A stretch of DNA of 64,000 bases from Paenibacillus_AR mesotrionivorans (GTDB lineage: Bacteria; Bacillota; Bacilli; Paenibacillales; NBRC-103111). Under the pieces are notes generated by a model, which was not told the origin of the DNA, made no database searches, and was given only the letters and a program-made list of their open reading frames with translations. The DNA is taken from assembly GCF_046098205.1 (NCBI RefSeq), contig NZ_JBJURJ010000001.1, positions 248,001 to 312,000 on the forward strand, given 5' to 3'. The stretch's first letter is position 1, and every line of letters begins with the position of its first letter. Positions 49,769-59,215 of the stretch are shown here, in pieces. A program made the translations under genes and the position numbers.

Positions 49769-50795
49769 GGCTCAGCTCCCCGGTATATTGTATAAGCTCC
49801 TGCAGCTTCTGGTAAGCACGTCCCGAATCGATGGCAGCGGCAGAGAGCTTGACTCCCTCCTGGAGGGTGGTGCAGCGTTCGGACACATAGAAGCAGGCTC
49901 CCGCATTGGCCAGCACCACATCCCGGTAGGCTCCCCGTTCGCCGCGGAGCACGGACAGGATGATGTCCGCATTGGTTGACGCGTCTCCGCCGGCAATGGC
50001 CTCGATGCCCGATGCCCGAAGCCCCAGATCATCCGGCGTCAGCTCGAAGGTGGATACCTCCCCGTTTTTCAGCTCGGTGATCCGTGTCGGTGCGGAAATA
50101 CTGATTTCGTCCAGCCCGTCCCGGCTGGCTACCACCATTCCCCTCTTCAGCCCCAGCTCCTTCAGCACATTGGCCATCAGCTCGGTTTTTTCCAGATCGA
50201 ATACACCCAGCAGCTGGCGGTCCGCCGAAGCCGGATTGGTCAAGGGACCCAGCAGATTGAATACAGTACGGATACCGATCTCCTTGCGGGGTACGGCGGC
50301 ATGCTTCATCGACTGATGGAATACCTGGGCAAACATGAAGCAAATCCCCAGTTTATCCAGACAGCGGGCAGCTCCCGCGTCATCCAGCGCGATATTCACG
50401 CCCAACGCTTCCAGCACATCCGCACTGCCGCTTTTGCTGGAGGCCGCCCGGTTCCCGTGCTTCGCTACGCGGATGCCTCCAGCAGCCGCCACCAGCGCCG
50501 ATGCGGTGGAGATGTTGAAGGTATGCGCGCCGTCCCCGCCGGTTCCGCAGGTATCCAGCAGATTGGCGCTGTCCGTGGCCACTTTTCGGGCATACCGCCG
50601 CATGGACTGGGCAAAACCGGTGACCTCCTCGATGGTTTCGCCTTTGATCCGCAAGGCCGTCACCAAACTGCCGAATTGCGCCTGGCTGACCTGTCCTTCC
50701 ATTATCTGAGCCATCACGGAGGCGGCCTGCTCACGGTTCAAATGCCGGCCCTCCACCAGTTGGGCGATGCCCTGCTGAATAGTAAACGTCTCCAC
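49758..50795 (-). CDS. trpD: Anthranilate phosphoribosyltransferase
   Basis: 345 residues from a GTG at 50795 (VETFTIQQGIAQL) six bases after GGGGGA. Motifs: DTCGTGGDGAHTFNIST for PRPP binding, KHGNRAASSKSGSADVLEAL and FNLLGPLTNPA. Moves the phosphoribosyl group onto anthranilate. 72 bases downstream of trpE. Confidence 0.96.
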   Translation of the reverse strand: METFTIQQGIAQLVEGRHLNREQAASVMAQIMEGQVSQAQFGSLVTALRIKGETIEEVTGFAQSMRRYARKVATDSANLLDTCGTGGDGAHTFNISTASALVAAAGGIRVAKHGNRAASSKSGSADVLEALGVNIALDDAGAARCLDKLGICFMFAQVFHQSMKHAAVPRKEIGIRTVFNLLGPLTNPASADRQLLGVFDLEKTELMANVLKELGLKRGMVVASRDGLDEISISAPTRITELKNGEVSTFELTPDDLGLRASGIEAIAGGDASTNADIILSVLRGERGAYRDVVLANAGACFYVSERCTTLQEGVKLSAAAIDSGRAYQKLQELIQYTGELSHVS

Positions 50796-50867
50796 GTTCA
50801 ATCCCCCTGTCAAATATAGCCTGATCTCCGCTCAACATGCGGACAACCGGACAACCGCATCACCTTC

Positions 50868-52412
<1,545 letters not shown>

Positions 52413-52436
52413 GGGCACCTTCTCCTTTCCTTTTTT

Positions 52437-52562
52437 GTCCCCCAAAAGTGAAGATAAGCTCTGCAGCCTATTCCGATTACTTTTGGGGGAGCCCCGTCTA
52501 ACCAATCCCCCAAAAGTGAAGTTCAACTCTGCAGTCTATTCCGATTACTTTTGGGGGAGCCC
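52437..52562. repeat. Family C tandem hairpin repeats in the trp leader
   Basis: CCCCCAAAAGT at 52439-52449 and 52507-52517, each followed 40 bases on by its inverse ACTTTTGGGGG (52479-52489, 52547-52557). The two hairpins are a direct duplication with a 68-bp period and are nearly identical. They sit between the attenuator and trpE, so every full trp mRNA would carry them. Related sequence lies at 13755-13852. Confidence 0.85.
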
Positions 52563-52588
52563 CCTAATTCAATATCTCCAAGTATGCA

Positions 52589-52825
52589 AAAAAGCCCCTA
52601 CTTTGGAAGTAGAGGCTGCCGAGTCGTTATGGAAGAAATGAGTCCAATAGGAAATAAGCACCCTGGTTGCGGCTAATACGGCAAACAAGGAATGCGGCAA
52701 GAGACACCGGTACGCTTCCTGCGTCCCCGGCCTTCTCGACTCTGCTTCACTCGGCTCAACTCTTCCAACTTGCTCTCTGGCTTGGCATCTACTGCCCTCA
52801 ACTGACTCTCATTGCTTGTTATCCA
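52589..52825 (-). promoter_or_regulatory. TRAP-type transcription attenuator of the trp operon
   Basis: Minus-strand leader. NAG triplets (eight GAG, one UAG, several AAG/CAG) run from 52809 to 52736; the last six (GAG, GAG, GAG, AAG, GAG, GAG) recur every five bases, the TRAP-site spacing. The triplet region 52767-52750 (GGAAG...GCCGAGT) can pair with 52625-52606 (ACTCGGC...CTTCC) as an antiterminator. That overlaps the 5' arm of the terminator (52618-52608 with 52604-52594, then six T residues). TRAP loaded with tryptophan would block the antiterminator. Pairings are seen in the sequence; TRAP control is inference. Confidence 0.75.
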
Positions 52826-52854
52826 CTATACCCCATGCTCCCGTTCCCGTCAAT
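52826..52854 (-). promoter_or_regulatory. trp operon promoter
   Basis: TTGACG (52854-52849), 17 bases, TATAGT (52831-52826): near-consensus sigma-A promoter between aroH and the attenuator, predicting a start near 52819. Confidence 0.75.
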
Positions 52855-52922
52855 AGACAATGGATAGCCGCAAATTTATGGACAGACCCGTTGCCCGTAG
52901 GCATAACACACTTCCACTTAAC

Positions 52923-53288
52923 CTATCCGGCAATATCCGGCCGCAGCACCCTGGCTTCATTCAGGTAGACATGACGGATTTCCTTCTGGGCTTTGTCCGT
53001 ATTCACATGCACCATCAGCCGGATGCACTTGGGCAGGCTGGGCTTAACGGGTATTTCCAGAGAGCACATCAGAGGCACCAGCTCCCAACCCTCCATTTGG
53101 CGGATAGCCTTGGCGGGAAAAGCAGCGGTCAGATCCTCCGTTGTAGTGACAAACACACTACAAATATCCTCCGGTTCCACATGGTTATCCTCCACAATCC
53201 GGAGCAGCAGGTCCGAGGTGGCCTGCAGGATTTCCGGTTCATTATCCAAAGCGACTGTAGTTGCGCCGCGTATGCCGCGTACTGTCAT
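52923..53288 (-). CDS. aroH: Chorismate mutase (AroH type)
   Basis: 121 residues, the size of the monofunctional trimeric AroH class. Motifs: VRGIRGATTV at the N-terminus, SVFVTTTEDLTAAFPAKAIR and IRLMVHVNT. Converts chorismate to prephenate. Three bases after aroB. Confidence 0.95.
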   Translation of the reverse strand: MTVRGIRGATTVALDNEPEILQATSDLLLRIVEDNHVEPEDICSVFVTTTEDLTAAFPAKAIRQMEGWELVPLMCSLEIPVKPSLPKCIRLMVHVNTDKAQKEIRHVYLNEARVLRPDIAG

Positions 53289-53291
53289 GGA

Positions 53292-54392
53292 TTACTCTCC
53301 TCCTTTAAGCTCATCCACTACGGCACGCACCATATCCGCCGAAACCGAGCTGTCGATCTTAACCTTACCGATGGCTGTTGGCACAATGTAGACCATTTTG
53401 CCGTCACGGAATTTCTTGTCATGCTGCATCGCGGACATAATGTCATCCGTGCTGTAAGCCGCATCGATCACCACAGGTAATTGGAACTTCTCCATAAGCG
53501 CCTTGGTGACGGTATGAATGTCCCCGGGGTACCCCATCTTACCCGCAAGACGGGCCGCCCCCACCATTCCAATGGAGATTGCCTCTCCATGGGTCAGCTC
53601 GCCATAACCTGCTACAGCCTCCAGGGCATGGCCCAGCGTGTGACCCAGGTTCAGGATTGCCCGCAGCCCGTTCTCCTTCTCGTCCTCGGATACTACCTGC
53701 GCCTTTACCTTGCAACCGAAGTACAGCGCCTCGCCCAACGCTTCCAAATCCAGACTCAGCAGCCTGCCTGCATTTTCATTGCACCAGGAGGTAAAGTCCT
53801 CATCCCAAATCAGGCCATGCTTGACTACCTCCGCCAGACCGGAGCGGACATCCCGCGGGGGCAAGGTCAACAGCAGCTTGGTGTCATAAATGACAATCTC
53901 CGGCTGATAAAAAGCCCCGATAACATTCTTAGCCTTGGGATGATTAACGGCAACCTTCCCGCCAACACTGCTGTCATGGGCCAAAATGGTAGTGGGCACT
54001 TGCACGAAACGGACTCCGCGCATGTAACTGGCCGCTGCAAACCCGCACAAGTCCCCGATAACTCCTCCGCCCAAAGCGATAAACACCGAATTCCGGTCCA
54101 GCCCTGTGTCCAATGCGGTGCCGATAATGTCCTGAAGCACAGCCAGCGACTTGGTAGCTTCACCCGGCTCCGCGATGTATGTGCCGACCTTGTAGCCGGC
54201 TTGGCCCAACAGTCCAACAATCCGGTCCAGGTGCAGCGCCGCTACATTCCGATCTGTCACAATCAAGAGAGAGGTACCCGGCTTGATCCCCCTGTCCGCC
54301 AAGAGGCTTCCGATGGAAGCCGTCACATCCTCGCCGATATGGATGGGATAGCTGCGCTCTCCCAGGTCCACGTTCAGAATTTTGGTCTCCAT
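53292..54392 (-). CDS. aroB: 3-dehydroquinate synthase
   Basis: 366 residues. NAD/metal enzyme with ALGGGVIGDLCGFAA, GVRFVQVPTTILAHDSSVGGK-type region (His and Lys), and NLGHTLGHALE with the metal His. Second step of the shikimate pathway. Between aroC (3-bp gap) and aroH, as in Bacillus. Confidence 0.97.
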   Translation of the reverse strand: METKILNVDLGERSYPIHIGEDVTASIGSLLADRGIKPGTSLLIVTDRNVAALHLDRIVGLLGQAGYKVGTYIAEPGEATKSLAVLQDIIGTALDTGLDRNSVFIALGGGVIGDLCGFAAASYMRGVRFVQVPTTILAHDSSVGGKVAVNHPKAKNVIGAFYQPEIVIYDTKLLLTLPPRDVRSGLAEVVKHGLIWDEDFTSWCNENAGRLLSLDLEALGEALYFGCKVKAQVVSEDEKENGLRAILNLGHTLGHALEAVAGYGELTHGEAISIGMVGAARLAGKMGYPGDIHTVTKALMEKFQLPVVIDAAYSTDDIMSAMQHDKKFRDGKMVYIVPTAIGKVKIDSSVSADMVRAVVDELKGGE

Positions 54393-54395
54393 GAC

Positions 54396-55559
54396 TCAGT
54401 ACTCCTTCACCTGTTCCAGGTAGCTTGTATAATTGCGGCGAATTTCCTCAATGGAATCCCCGCCGAATTTCTCCATAAACGCCTGAGCCACCACCCATGC
54501 CACAACGTTCTCCATAATAACGCCTGCAGCAGGCACGGCGCAGGTATCGGAGCGTTCGATCTGAGCGGTAAAGACCTCTTTGGTGTCGATATCCACACTG
54601 GGGAGAGCTTTATAGAGGGTTGCGATGGGCTTCATAACCCCCCGCACCACAATAGGCTCACCAGTGGTCATGCCACCCTCCAAACCTCCCGCCCGGTTGG
54701 TTCTGCGGTTAAAGCCGTCTTCCTCGGAATAAAGAATCTCGTCATGGAGCTTAGACCCTTTGGTAGATGCCGCTTCGAACCCGATGCCGAATTCCACACC
54801 CTTGAAGGCCTGGATGGACACAACGGCTTGGGCAATACGGCCGTCCAGCTTCCGGTCCCATTGCACATGGCTGCCAAGTCCTACAGGCACACCCTCCACA
54901 ATCACTTCCACAATCCCGCCCAGAGTATCCCCCTCCGACTTGGCTTGATCGATGGCCGCCATCATTTTGGCTTCCGCCCCTTTATCCGTCACGCGGACCG
55001 GAGATTCCTCCGTCAGCCGGATCAGCTCATCCAGCGGCAGTTCCTGGCGTACTGCCTCCACCTCGCCGATACGGATCACCTGGCCGGCCACCTTGATGCC
55101 GAATTCCGCCAGGAAGGCCCGGGCAATCGCCCCCACTGCAACTCTTACAGTCGTTTCGCGGGCGCTGGAGCGTTCGAGAATATTGCGCAAGTCTCGCTGG
55201 TTATATTTCAATCCGCCGTTCAGATCCGCATGTCCGGGACGCGGGCGGTTCACCCGGCGTTTGCCTTCGTTCTCCTCTTCCACCGGCTCCACACTCATCA
55301 CCTTGGTCCAGTGGGCCCAATCCTTGTTTTCCACCACTAAGGCAACCGGAGCTCCGGTGGTTTTGCCATGGCGGACACCGCCGACAATGTTCACCGTGTC
55401 CTTCTCAATCTGCATCCGCAGACCCCGGCCGTATCCCTTTTGCCTGCGGGCCAGCTGGTTATTAATCTCCTCCGCCAATACGTTCATATTGCTGGGGAGG
55501 CCTTCGATAATCGCCGTCAACTGCGGTCCGTGGGTTTCGCCTGCCGTCAAATATCTCAT
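54396..55559 (-). CDS. aroC: Chorismate synthase
   Basis: 387 residues from the ATG at 55559 (MRYLTAGETHGPQLTAI), with GAGGAG eight bases upstream. Motifs: GETHGPQL, GRGLRMQIEKD, RPGHADLNGGLKY and ERSSARETTVRVA; binds FMN. Last step to chorismate, feeding trp, tyr and menaquinone genes nearby. First gene of the aroC-aroB-aroH unit. Confidence 0.97.
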   Translation of the reverse strand: MRYLTAGETHGPQLTAIIEGLPSNMNVLAEEINNQLARRQKGYGRGLRMQIEKDTVNIVGGVRHGKTTGAPVALVVENKDWAHWTKVMSVEPVEEENEGKRRVNRPRPGHADLNGGLKYNQRDLRNILERSSARETTVRVAVGAIARAFLAEFGIKVAGQVIRIGEVEAVRQELPLDELIRLTEESPVRVTDKGAEAKMMAAIDQAKSEGDTLGGIVEVIVEGVPVGLGSHVQWDRKLDGRIAQAVVSIQAFKGVEFGIGFEAASTKGSKLHDEILYSEEDGFNRRTNRAGGLEGGMTTGEPIVVRGVMKPIATLYKALPSVDIDTKEVFTAQIERSDTCAVPAAGVIMENVVAWVVAQAFMEKFGGDSIEEIRRNYTSYLEQVKEY

Positions 55560-55650
55560 GAGCAATTCTCCTCTATTTTCTGTATCGCTTTAAAGCGTGT
55601 CATCAAATCCGCATTTTACTTTAGCGCTTTTATGCACTAACTTATGGGTT

Positions 55651-55679
55651 ATTATAGTACAGATCCGCCGGTTTGACAA
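55651..55679 (-). promoter_or_regulatory. aroC-aroB-aroH promoter
   Basis: TTGTCA (55679-55674), 17 bases, TATAAT (55656-55651), about 85 bases before the aroC start. Confidence 0.7.
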
Positions 55680-55784
55680 TCCCTTGCTCCACTTCATGTT
55701 TGCTGGGAGGAGCTTTGGAGGTTATCTAGGCATTGGAGGTATGAATCTCCGGAGGTGGCGGATACCCTCGCACTCAGGTGGACC

Positions 55785-55980
55785 AGGCTAACGGCGGCCA
55801 CAGCCCTTATTTCGGCCACATCGCACCTTTGGAAATTCTAACGGCGGCCAGCGCCGCTATCTGTCTCATTTCGCCCCTTAATCAGGCTAAATCCCACTAA
55901 TAGCGGCACTCACTTCCGTTAGATTTTCAAGCTGCCGATTTGTAGGCAAATAGCGGCTCTGGTTTCCGTTAGAATCAGCC
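55785..55980. repeat. Family A-prime repeat element (two forward, two reverse units)
   Basis: CTAACGG forward at 55788-55794 and 55838-55844; reversed CCGTTAG at 55916-55922 and 55966-55972. Spacings 50, 78 and 50 bp. Unit sequence continues as CGGCCAGCGCCGCTAT (forward) or, complemented, AAACCAGAGCCGCTAT. It shares the TAACGG start and the architecture with family A, which lies next door. Confidence 0.8.
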
Positions 55981-56104
55981 GTAGCGGCTGCCAGTCATCT
56001 CTGCCGGTCATCGACGATGACACGGCAGCAGGCCACAGGCCGCAGTCAAGCCATTATCACAATCGATCACCGCTGCTCCCGCCAATATGAAGCAGCACCC
56101 GTCC

Positions 56105-56295
56105 GCCGCTAACGGAACTAAGAAACCTTTAGCGAGCAAAAACAGGCTGTTTGCTATTTTTACGGAACTCAGCGTTCCTTAGAGTCGTTTTCAGCAGCAT
56201 ACTACGTTGTTTACCGCCTCTAAGGGTCGGAGAGTTCCGTTACCCGGCGGCAATGTGACTTTTTCCCGTTTAAGGTCGGCTGAGTTCCGTTAAAA
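56105..56295. repeat. Family A repeat element, copy 2
   Basis: TAACGGAACT at 56110-56119, TTACGGAACT at 56160-56169, and AGTTCCGTTA at 56233-56242 and 56283-56292. Spacings 50, 73 and 50 bp, identical to copy 1 at 8264-8446, while the bases between units differ. No coding content. Confidence 0.85.
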
Positions 56296-56378
56296 AAGGA
56301 ACCTGCTTCTCCACCAGACTAATTAACATGATATTTCACAAGCACTCACCGGATTCGGCCCTTTAATCAAGTACACCC

Positions 56379-57206
56379 TCATATGCTGCTCTCCAATAAT
56401 ACTTCTAACAGATGAACCCGCTTATGTACTGTGGTAACACCATTCAATAATGGACCAACAACACGATACAAGGTGGCCTGCAGCATACAACAATCAAATA
56501 TTTCTTCATTCATTACTTCCGAATATACTTTTGCCCAGGTGTGAAGTGAAGCTGCAGATTCCTCCTGCCTTAATACATTCCAGTATAAAAATTGACAGAG
56601 CCCATACATCTCGGGGGCAATTTGTGGAGTGAAATCGATTATGGACGTAACCATATTCCCACGCATCAGAAAGTTATCTGCACCTAAATCACCGTGAATG
56701 AGCTGCTTCGGCAACGTTGTGATTAAATCCCTCATCCTGGATAACCTTGCTGTTGCTTCTGCAATAGAAGGAGAAACCGAGAAAATTCCGGTATCCGGTA
56801 ATTTATCCAAAAGGAACTCCAATGATTGAGCATCGTCCCAAGCATTCTGTCTTTCCAATTTAACATCGTTAATCGGAAAGCTTCGCAATGCTTCAAAATA
56901 CTTTTTTATATATTTAATTGCCTGTTTAGTTTGTACTTCGGAAAAAACCTTACAAGTGTCCCCAGTTATCCATTCATATAGAACTAACCGATTACTACGG
57001 GCTATAATATGGCTTTGTTTAAGCCCGGAGGACTCTAAAAACGGCAATACCTTCTCGTACAAATCCAAAAAATCCTGCCGTTCTCCCACTTTGGCAATGT
57101 AACGTCCCTTTTGGGTTTGAACGATAGAGGTAGCTCCGCTTCCGAATTCAGTAGGGATAATGTTCAGCACCTCTTCACCCAACTGCCTCTCCACCCATCC
57201 ACGCAT
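56379..57206 (-). CDS. Aminoglycoside-phosphotransferase-family kinase
   Basis: 275 residues from the ATG at 57206 (MRGWVERQLGEEVL), with GGAGGAGGGG upstream; an ATG six codons earlier is possible. Kinase-like fold: nucleotide-loop region TEFGSGATSIVQT, catalytic loop LIHGDLGADNFL and metal-binding IIDFTP. Substrate unknown; such genes range from antibiotic resistance to metabolic kinases. Its base composition is visibly AT-richer than all neighbours, and it interrupts the conserved cheR-aroC order, both signs of recent gain. A terminator lies just upstream. Confidence 0.75.
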   Translation of the reverse strand: MRGWVERQLGEEVLNIIPTEFGSGATSIVQTQKGRYIAKVGERQDFLDLYEKVLPFLESSGLKQSHIIARSNRLVLYEWITGDTCKVFSEVQTKQAIKYIKKYFEALRSFPINDVKLERQNAWDDAQSLEFLLDKLPDTGIFSVSPSIAEATARLSRMRDLITTLPKQLIHGDLGADNFLMRGNMVTSIIDFTPQIAPEMYGLCQFLYWNVLRQEESAASLHTWAKVYSEVMNEEIFDCCMLQATLYRVVGPLLNGVTTVHKRVHLLEVLLESSI

Positions 57207-57240
57207 TCCATTCCCCTCCTCCATCCTCCCCCACAAAGAC

Positions 57241-57277
57241 AAAAAACCGGCTGCAAGGAATCGATCCCTGCAGCCGG
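57241..57277 (-). terminator. Terminator after the small HTH-like gene
   Basis: CCGGCTGCA / TGCAGCCGG, extended by GGA / TCC around the loop, with six T residues on the minus strand, 17 bases after the stop. Confidence 0.9.
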
Positions 57278-57293
57278 GTCTTTATACGCCACG

Positions 57294-57467
57294 CTACAAC
57301 AGTGGAAGAGAGGATGGAGACGAATCCTTCCGCATCCGTACCTCCTGCAGCTCGGGATCGTTCATCATGCCGGTAAGCTGAGACAAATCGATGCCCAATA
57401 TCTGCGCACACTCCTGCATCGTAATAAACCCGCGGCGGTAAGCTGTAATCACCTTCCGCTTATCCAT
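57294..57467 (-). CDS. Small helix-turn-helix-like protein, unknown function
   Basis: 57 residues from the ATG at 57467 (MDKRKVITAYRRGFI), eight bases after GAGGGGG. Residues 5-35 (YRRGFITMQECAQILGIDL) read like a Sigma-70 region 4 or MerR-type helix-turn-helix. The tail is charged and ends in a Ser/Pro/Leu stretch. Clear ribosome site and terminator support a real gene. Follows cheR on the same strand. Confidence 0.65.
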   Translation of the reverse strand: MDKRKVITAYRRGFITMQECAQILGIDLSQLTGMMNDPELQEVRMRKDSSPSSLPLL

Positions 57468-57589
57468 CTCGACGGCCCCCTCATGCGATCTGGAAGTCAA
57501 GCCGCTTCCTTTTGGTTGCGTCTGGAGTCATTGGAAAAAGCGGCTTATGTGTATAGTATAGGAAAAGCTGGGAACCCTTATACTCCCCT

Positions 57590-58366
57590 TTACTTTTTCC
57601 TGTAAAAGAATGTATCTGCAGGCTCCATGTTATACTGGCCCGGCGAAAAAATCTGCTCCGTGCTGCCGACAAACAGGATTCCGCCCGGCTTCAGCGCCTT
57701 GGCAAACTTGTGGTACAGCAAATGCTTGGCCTCTTCCGTGAAATAGATCATCACATTGCGGCAAACGATCAAATCGAAGCCTTCCTCAAACTGGTCCACC
57801 AGCAAATTCTGCTTTTGGAACCGGATCATACGCTTCAGCTCATCCGTCACACAAAAGGTCAGCTGGTCCTGACGGAAGAACTTCTTCAGGTAGGAGGCAG
57901 GCACATCCCGGATGGAGCGGTCCGGATAAACCCCTTTTTTGGCCTTCTCCAGCGCTCCTTCATCTATATCCGTGGCCAGCAGCTGAATATCCATCCCTTT
58001 GCCTTGCTCCGCCAGAATCATCGCCAGGGTGTACGGCTCTTCGCCGGTGGAGCAGGCCGCACTCCATACCTTGGGGCGTCTGGTGGCCTTCAGCATCTCC
58101 GGCACAAATTGCTTCTCCAGAATCTCCCACCTGTTCGGATTGCGCCAAAATTCAGAGACATTGATGGTCATTCTGTCCAAAAATTCATAGAACAGGTTCT
58201 TGTCCTTCATCATGGCGTCGAAAAAATCCGCAAAGGTTTTATAACCCTTTTTTTCACGCAGAGTGGTGAGACGCCGTTTCATTTGCGCTTCTTTGTATTG
58301 CGACAAATCAATCGCGGTAAAATCCTTAACTTTTTTAATAAAGAGGGCAAAATCCTTGTCTTCCAT
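57590..58366 (-). CDS. cheR: Chemotaxis protein methyltransferase
   Basis: 258 residues from the ATG at 58366 (MEDKDFALFIKKVKD), with GGAGG upstream; this matches the usual CheR size. The N-terminal helical domain (1-75: MKRRLTTLREKKG) is followed by the SAM-binding domain: VWSAACSTGEEPYTLAM, LATDIDEGALEKAK, FDLIVCRNVMIYF and GGILFVGSTE. Methylates glutamates of chemoreceptors. Lies between ndk and aroC as in Bacillus. Confidence 0.95.
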   Translation of the reverse strand: MEDKDFALFIKKVKDFTAIDLSQYKEAQMKRRLTTLREKKGYKTFADFFDAMMKDKNLFYEFLDRMTINVSEFWRNPNRWEILEKQFVPEMLKATRRPKVWSAACSTGEEPYTLAMILAEQGKGMDIQLLATDIDEGALEKAKKGVYPDRSIRDVPASYLKKFFRQDQLTFCVTDELKRMIRFQKQNLLVDQFEEGFDLIVCRNVMIYFTEEAKHLLYHKFAKALKPGGILFVGSTEQIFSPGQYNMEPADTFFYRKK

Positions 58367-58567
58367 CGTCAATTTTCCTCCCGGGTCGGCATACGCTAGG
58401 AAGTCTTTCCATGAGACCCACAGCTGATGCTTACGATGCTTGTTCACTTTTTTGAACCGCCGGACGGGACACATTCGGATAAATGCGTTCGGCTCCGCTA
58501 TGTATTCCATGCGTTTGCGCCAAACTCCTTCTTGCCCCGACAAAAAATCCGTGCCTCGGCAGACAAC

Positions 58568-58598
58568 AAAAACACCCGGATTCCAGGAATCCAGGTGT
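58568..58598 (-). terminator. Terminator after ndk
   Basis: Minus strand: ACACCTGGATTCC / GGAATCCGGGTGT, 13-bp stem with one mismatch or wobble, followed by five T residues, 16 bases after the stop. Confidence 0.9.
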
Positions 58599-58613
58599 CC
58601 GGCATGATAACGC

Positions 58614-59057
58614 TTAAATCCATCTGTTATTTGCCCGTTCATAGGCAACGAGCTCCTCCGGAGGGAAGAAGTTGCCGATTTCCCTTACCGCCGCTTCCGG
58701 CGAATCGGAGCCGTGAATCAGGTTCATGCCCGTATGTATTGAAAAATCGCCCCGGATTGTGCCGGGAACTGCATCCACTGCTTTGGTTTTGCCCATCATC
58801 AGCCGCGAGAGGGTGACAATATCATCCCCCTGCCAAACCATGGCAAACACCGGTCCGGAGGTGATAAAATCCACCAATTCCCCGTAGAACGGTTTTTCCC
58901 GGTGCTCCGCATAATGAAATTCCGCCTGTTCCTTCGAGACAATCAACAGCTTGGCGGCGATAAGTTGAAACCCTTTCATTTCAAAGCGCTTCACAATTTC
59001 TCCGATTAATCCGCGTTGCACACCATCGGGCTTCACCATCAAGAAAGTCTTATCCAA
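58614..59057 (-). CDS. ndk: Nucleoside diphosphate kinase
   Basis: 147 residues. Motifs: KPDGVQRGLIGEIVKRFE, RPGTIRGDFS-like segment (VPGTIRGDFSIHTGMN) and the active-site His in NLIHGSDS. Moves the gamma phosphate between nucleotides. Has its own promoter and terminator, so it is probably monocistronic. Confidence 0.97.
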   Translation of the reverse strand: MDKTFLMVKPDGVQRGLIGEIVKRFEMKGFQLIAAKLLIVSKEQAEFHYAEHREKPFYGELVDFITSGPVFAMVWQGDDIVTLSRLMMGKTKAVDAVPGTIRGDFSIHTGMNLIHGSDSPEAAVREIGNFFPPEELVAYERANNRWI

Positions 59058-59106
59058 CTGTCATCACCTCAGTTTATGTATGACGAAAATCACATGACTA
59101 GTGTAC

Positions 59107-59134
59107 TCTATATAAGTATGATTCGCAAATGCAA
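59107..59134 (-). promoter_or_regulatory. ndk promoter
   Basis: TTGCAT (59134-59129), 16 bases, TATAGA (59112-59107), 50 bases before the ndk start. Confidence 0.5.
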
Positions 59135-59215
59135 ACGATGCTTATGTATCGGAGCGGCACCTAACGTAAATCCTTGGTTTTCTTCGTCAAAACACAGCGG
59201 GATCAGGAGTAGCTT

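Noticed and set aside
52413..52526. N-terminal extension of TrpE by 38 codons
   Set aside because: It lies in the family C hairpin repeat; the start at 52412 has a proper ribosome site and family-like N-terminus.
52640..52830. T-box riboswitch reading of the trp leader (AACCAGGGTG looks like the start of a T-box core)
   Set aside because: The core stops matching after GGGTG (no GGNACCGCG), no Trp specifier is found in a GAA-NNN context, and the GAG ladder with a mutually exclusive antiterminator fits TRAP better.
53481..55340. Long open frame (619 codons) on the plus strand
   Set aside because: It is the exact antisense of aroB and aroC, has low-complexity His/Gln-rich translation and no ribosome site; an effect of codon bias in the real genes.
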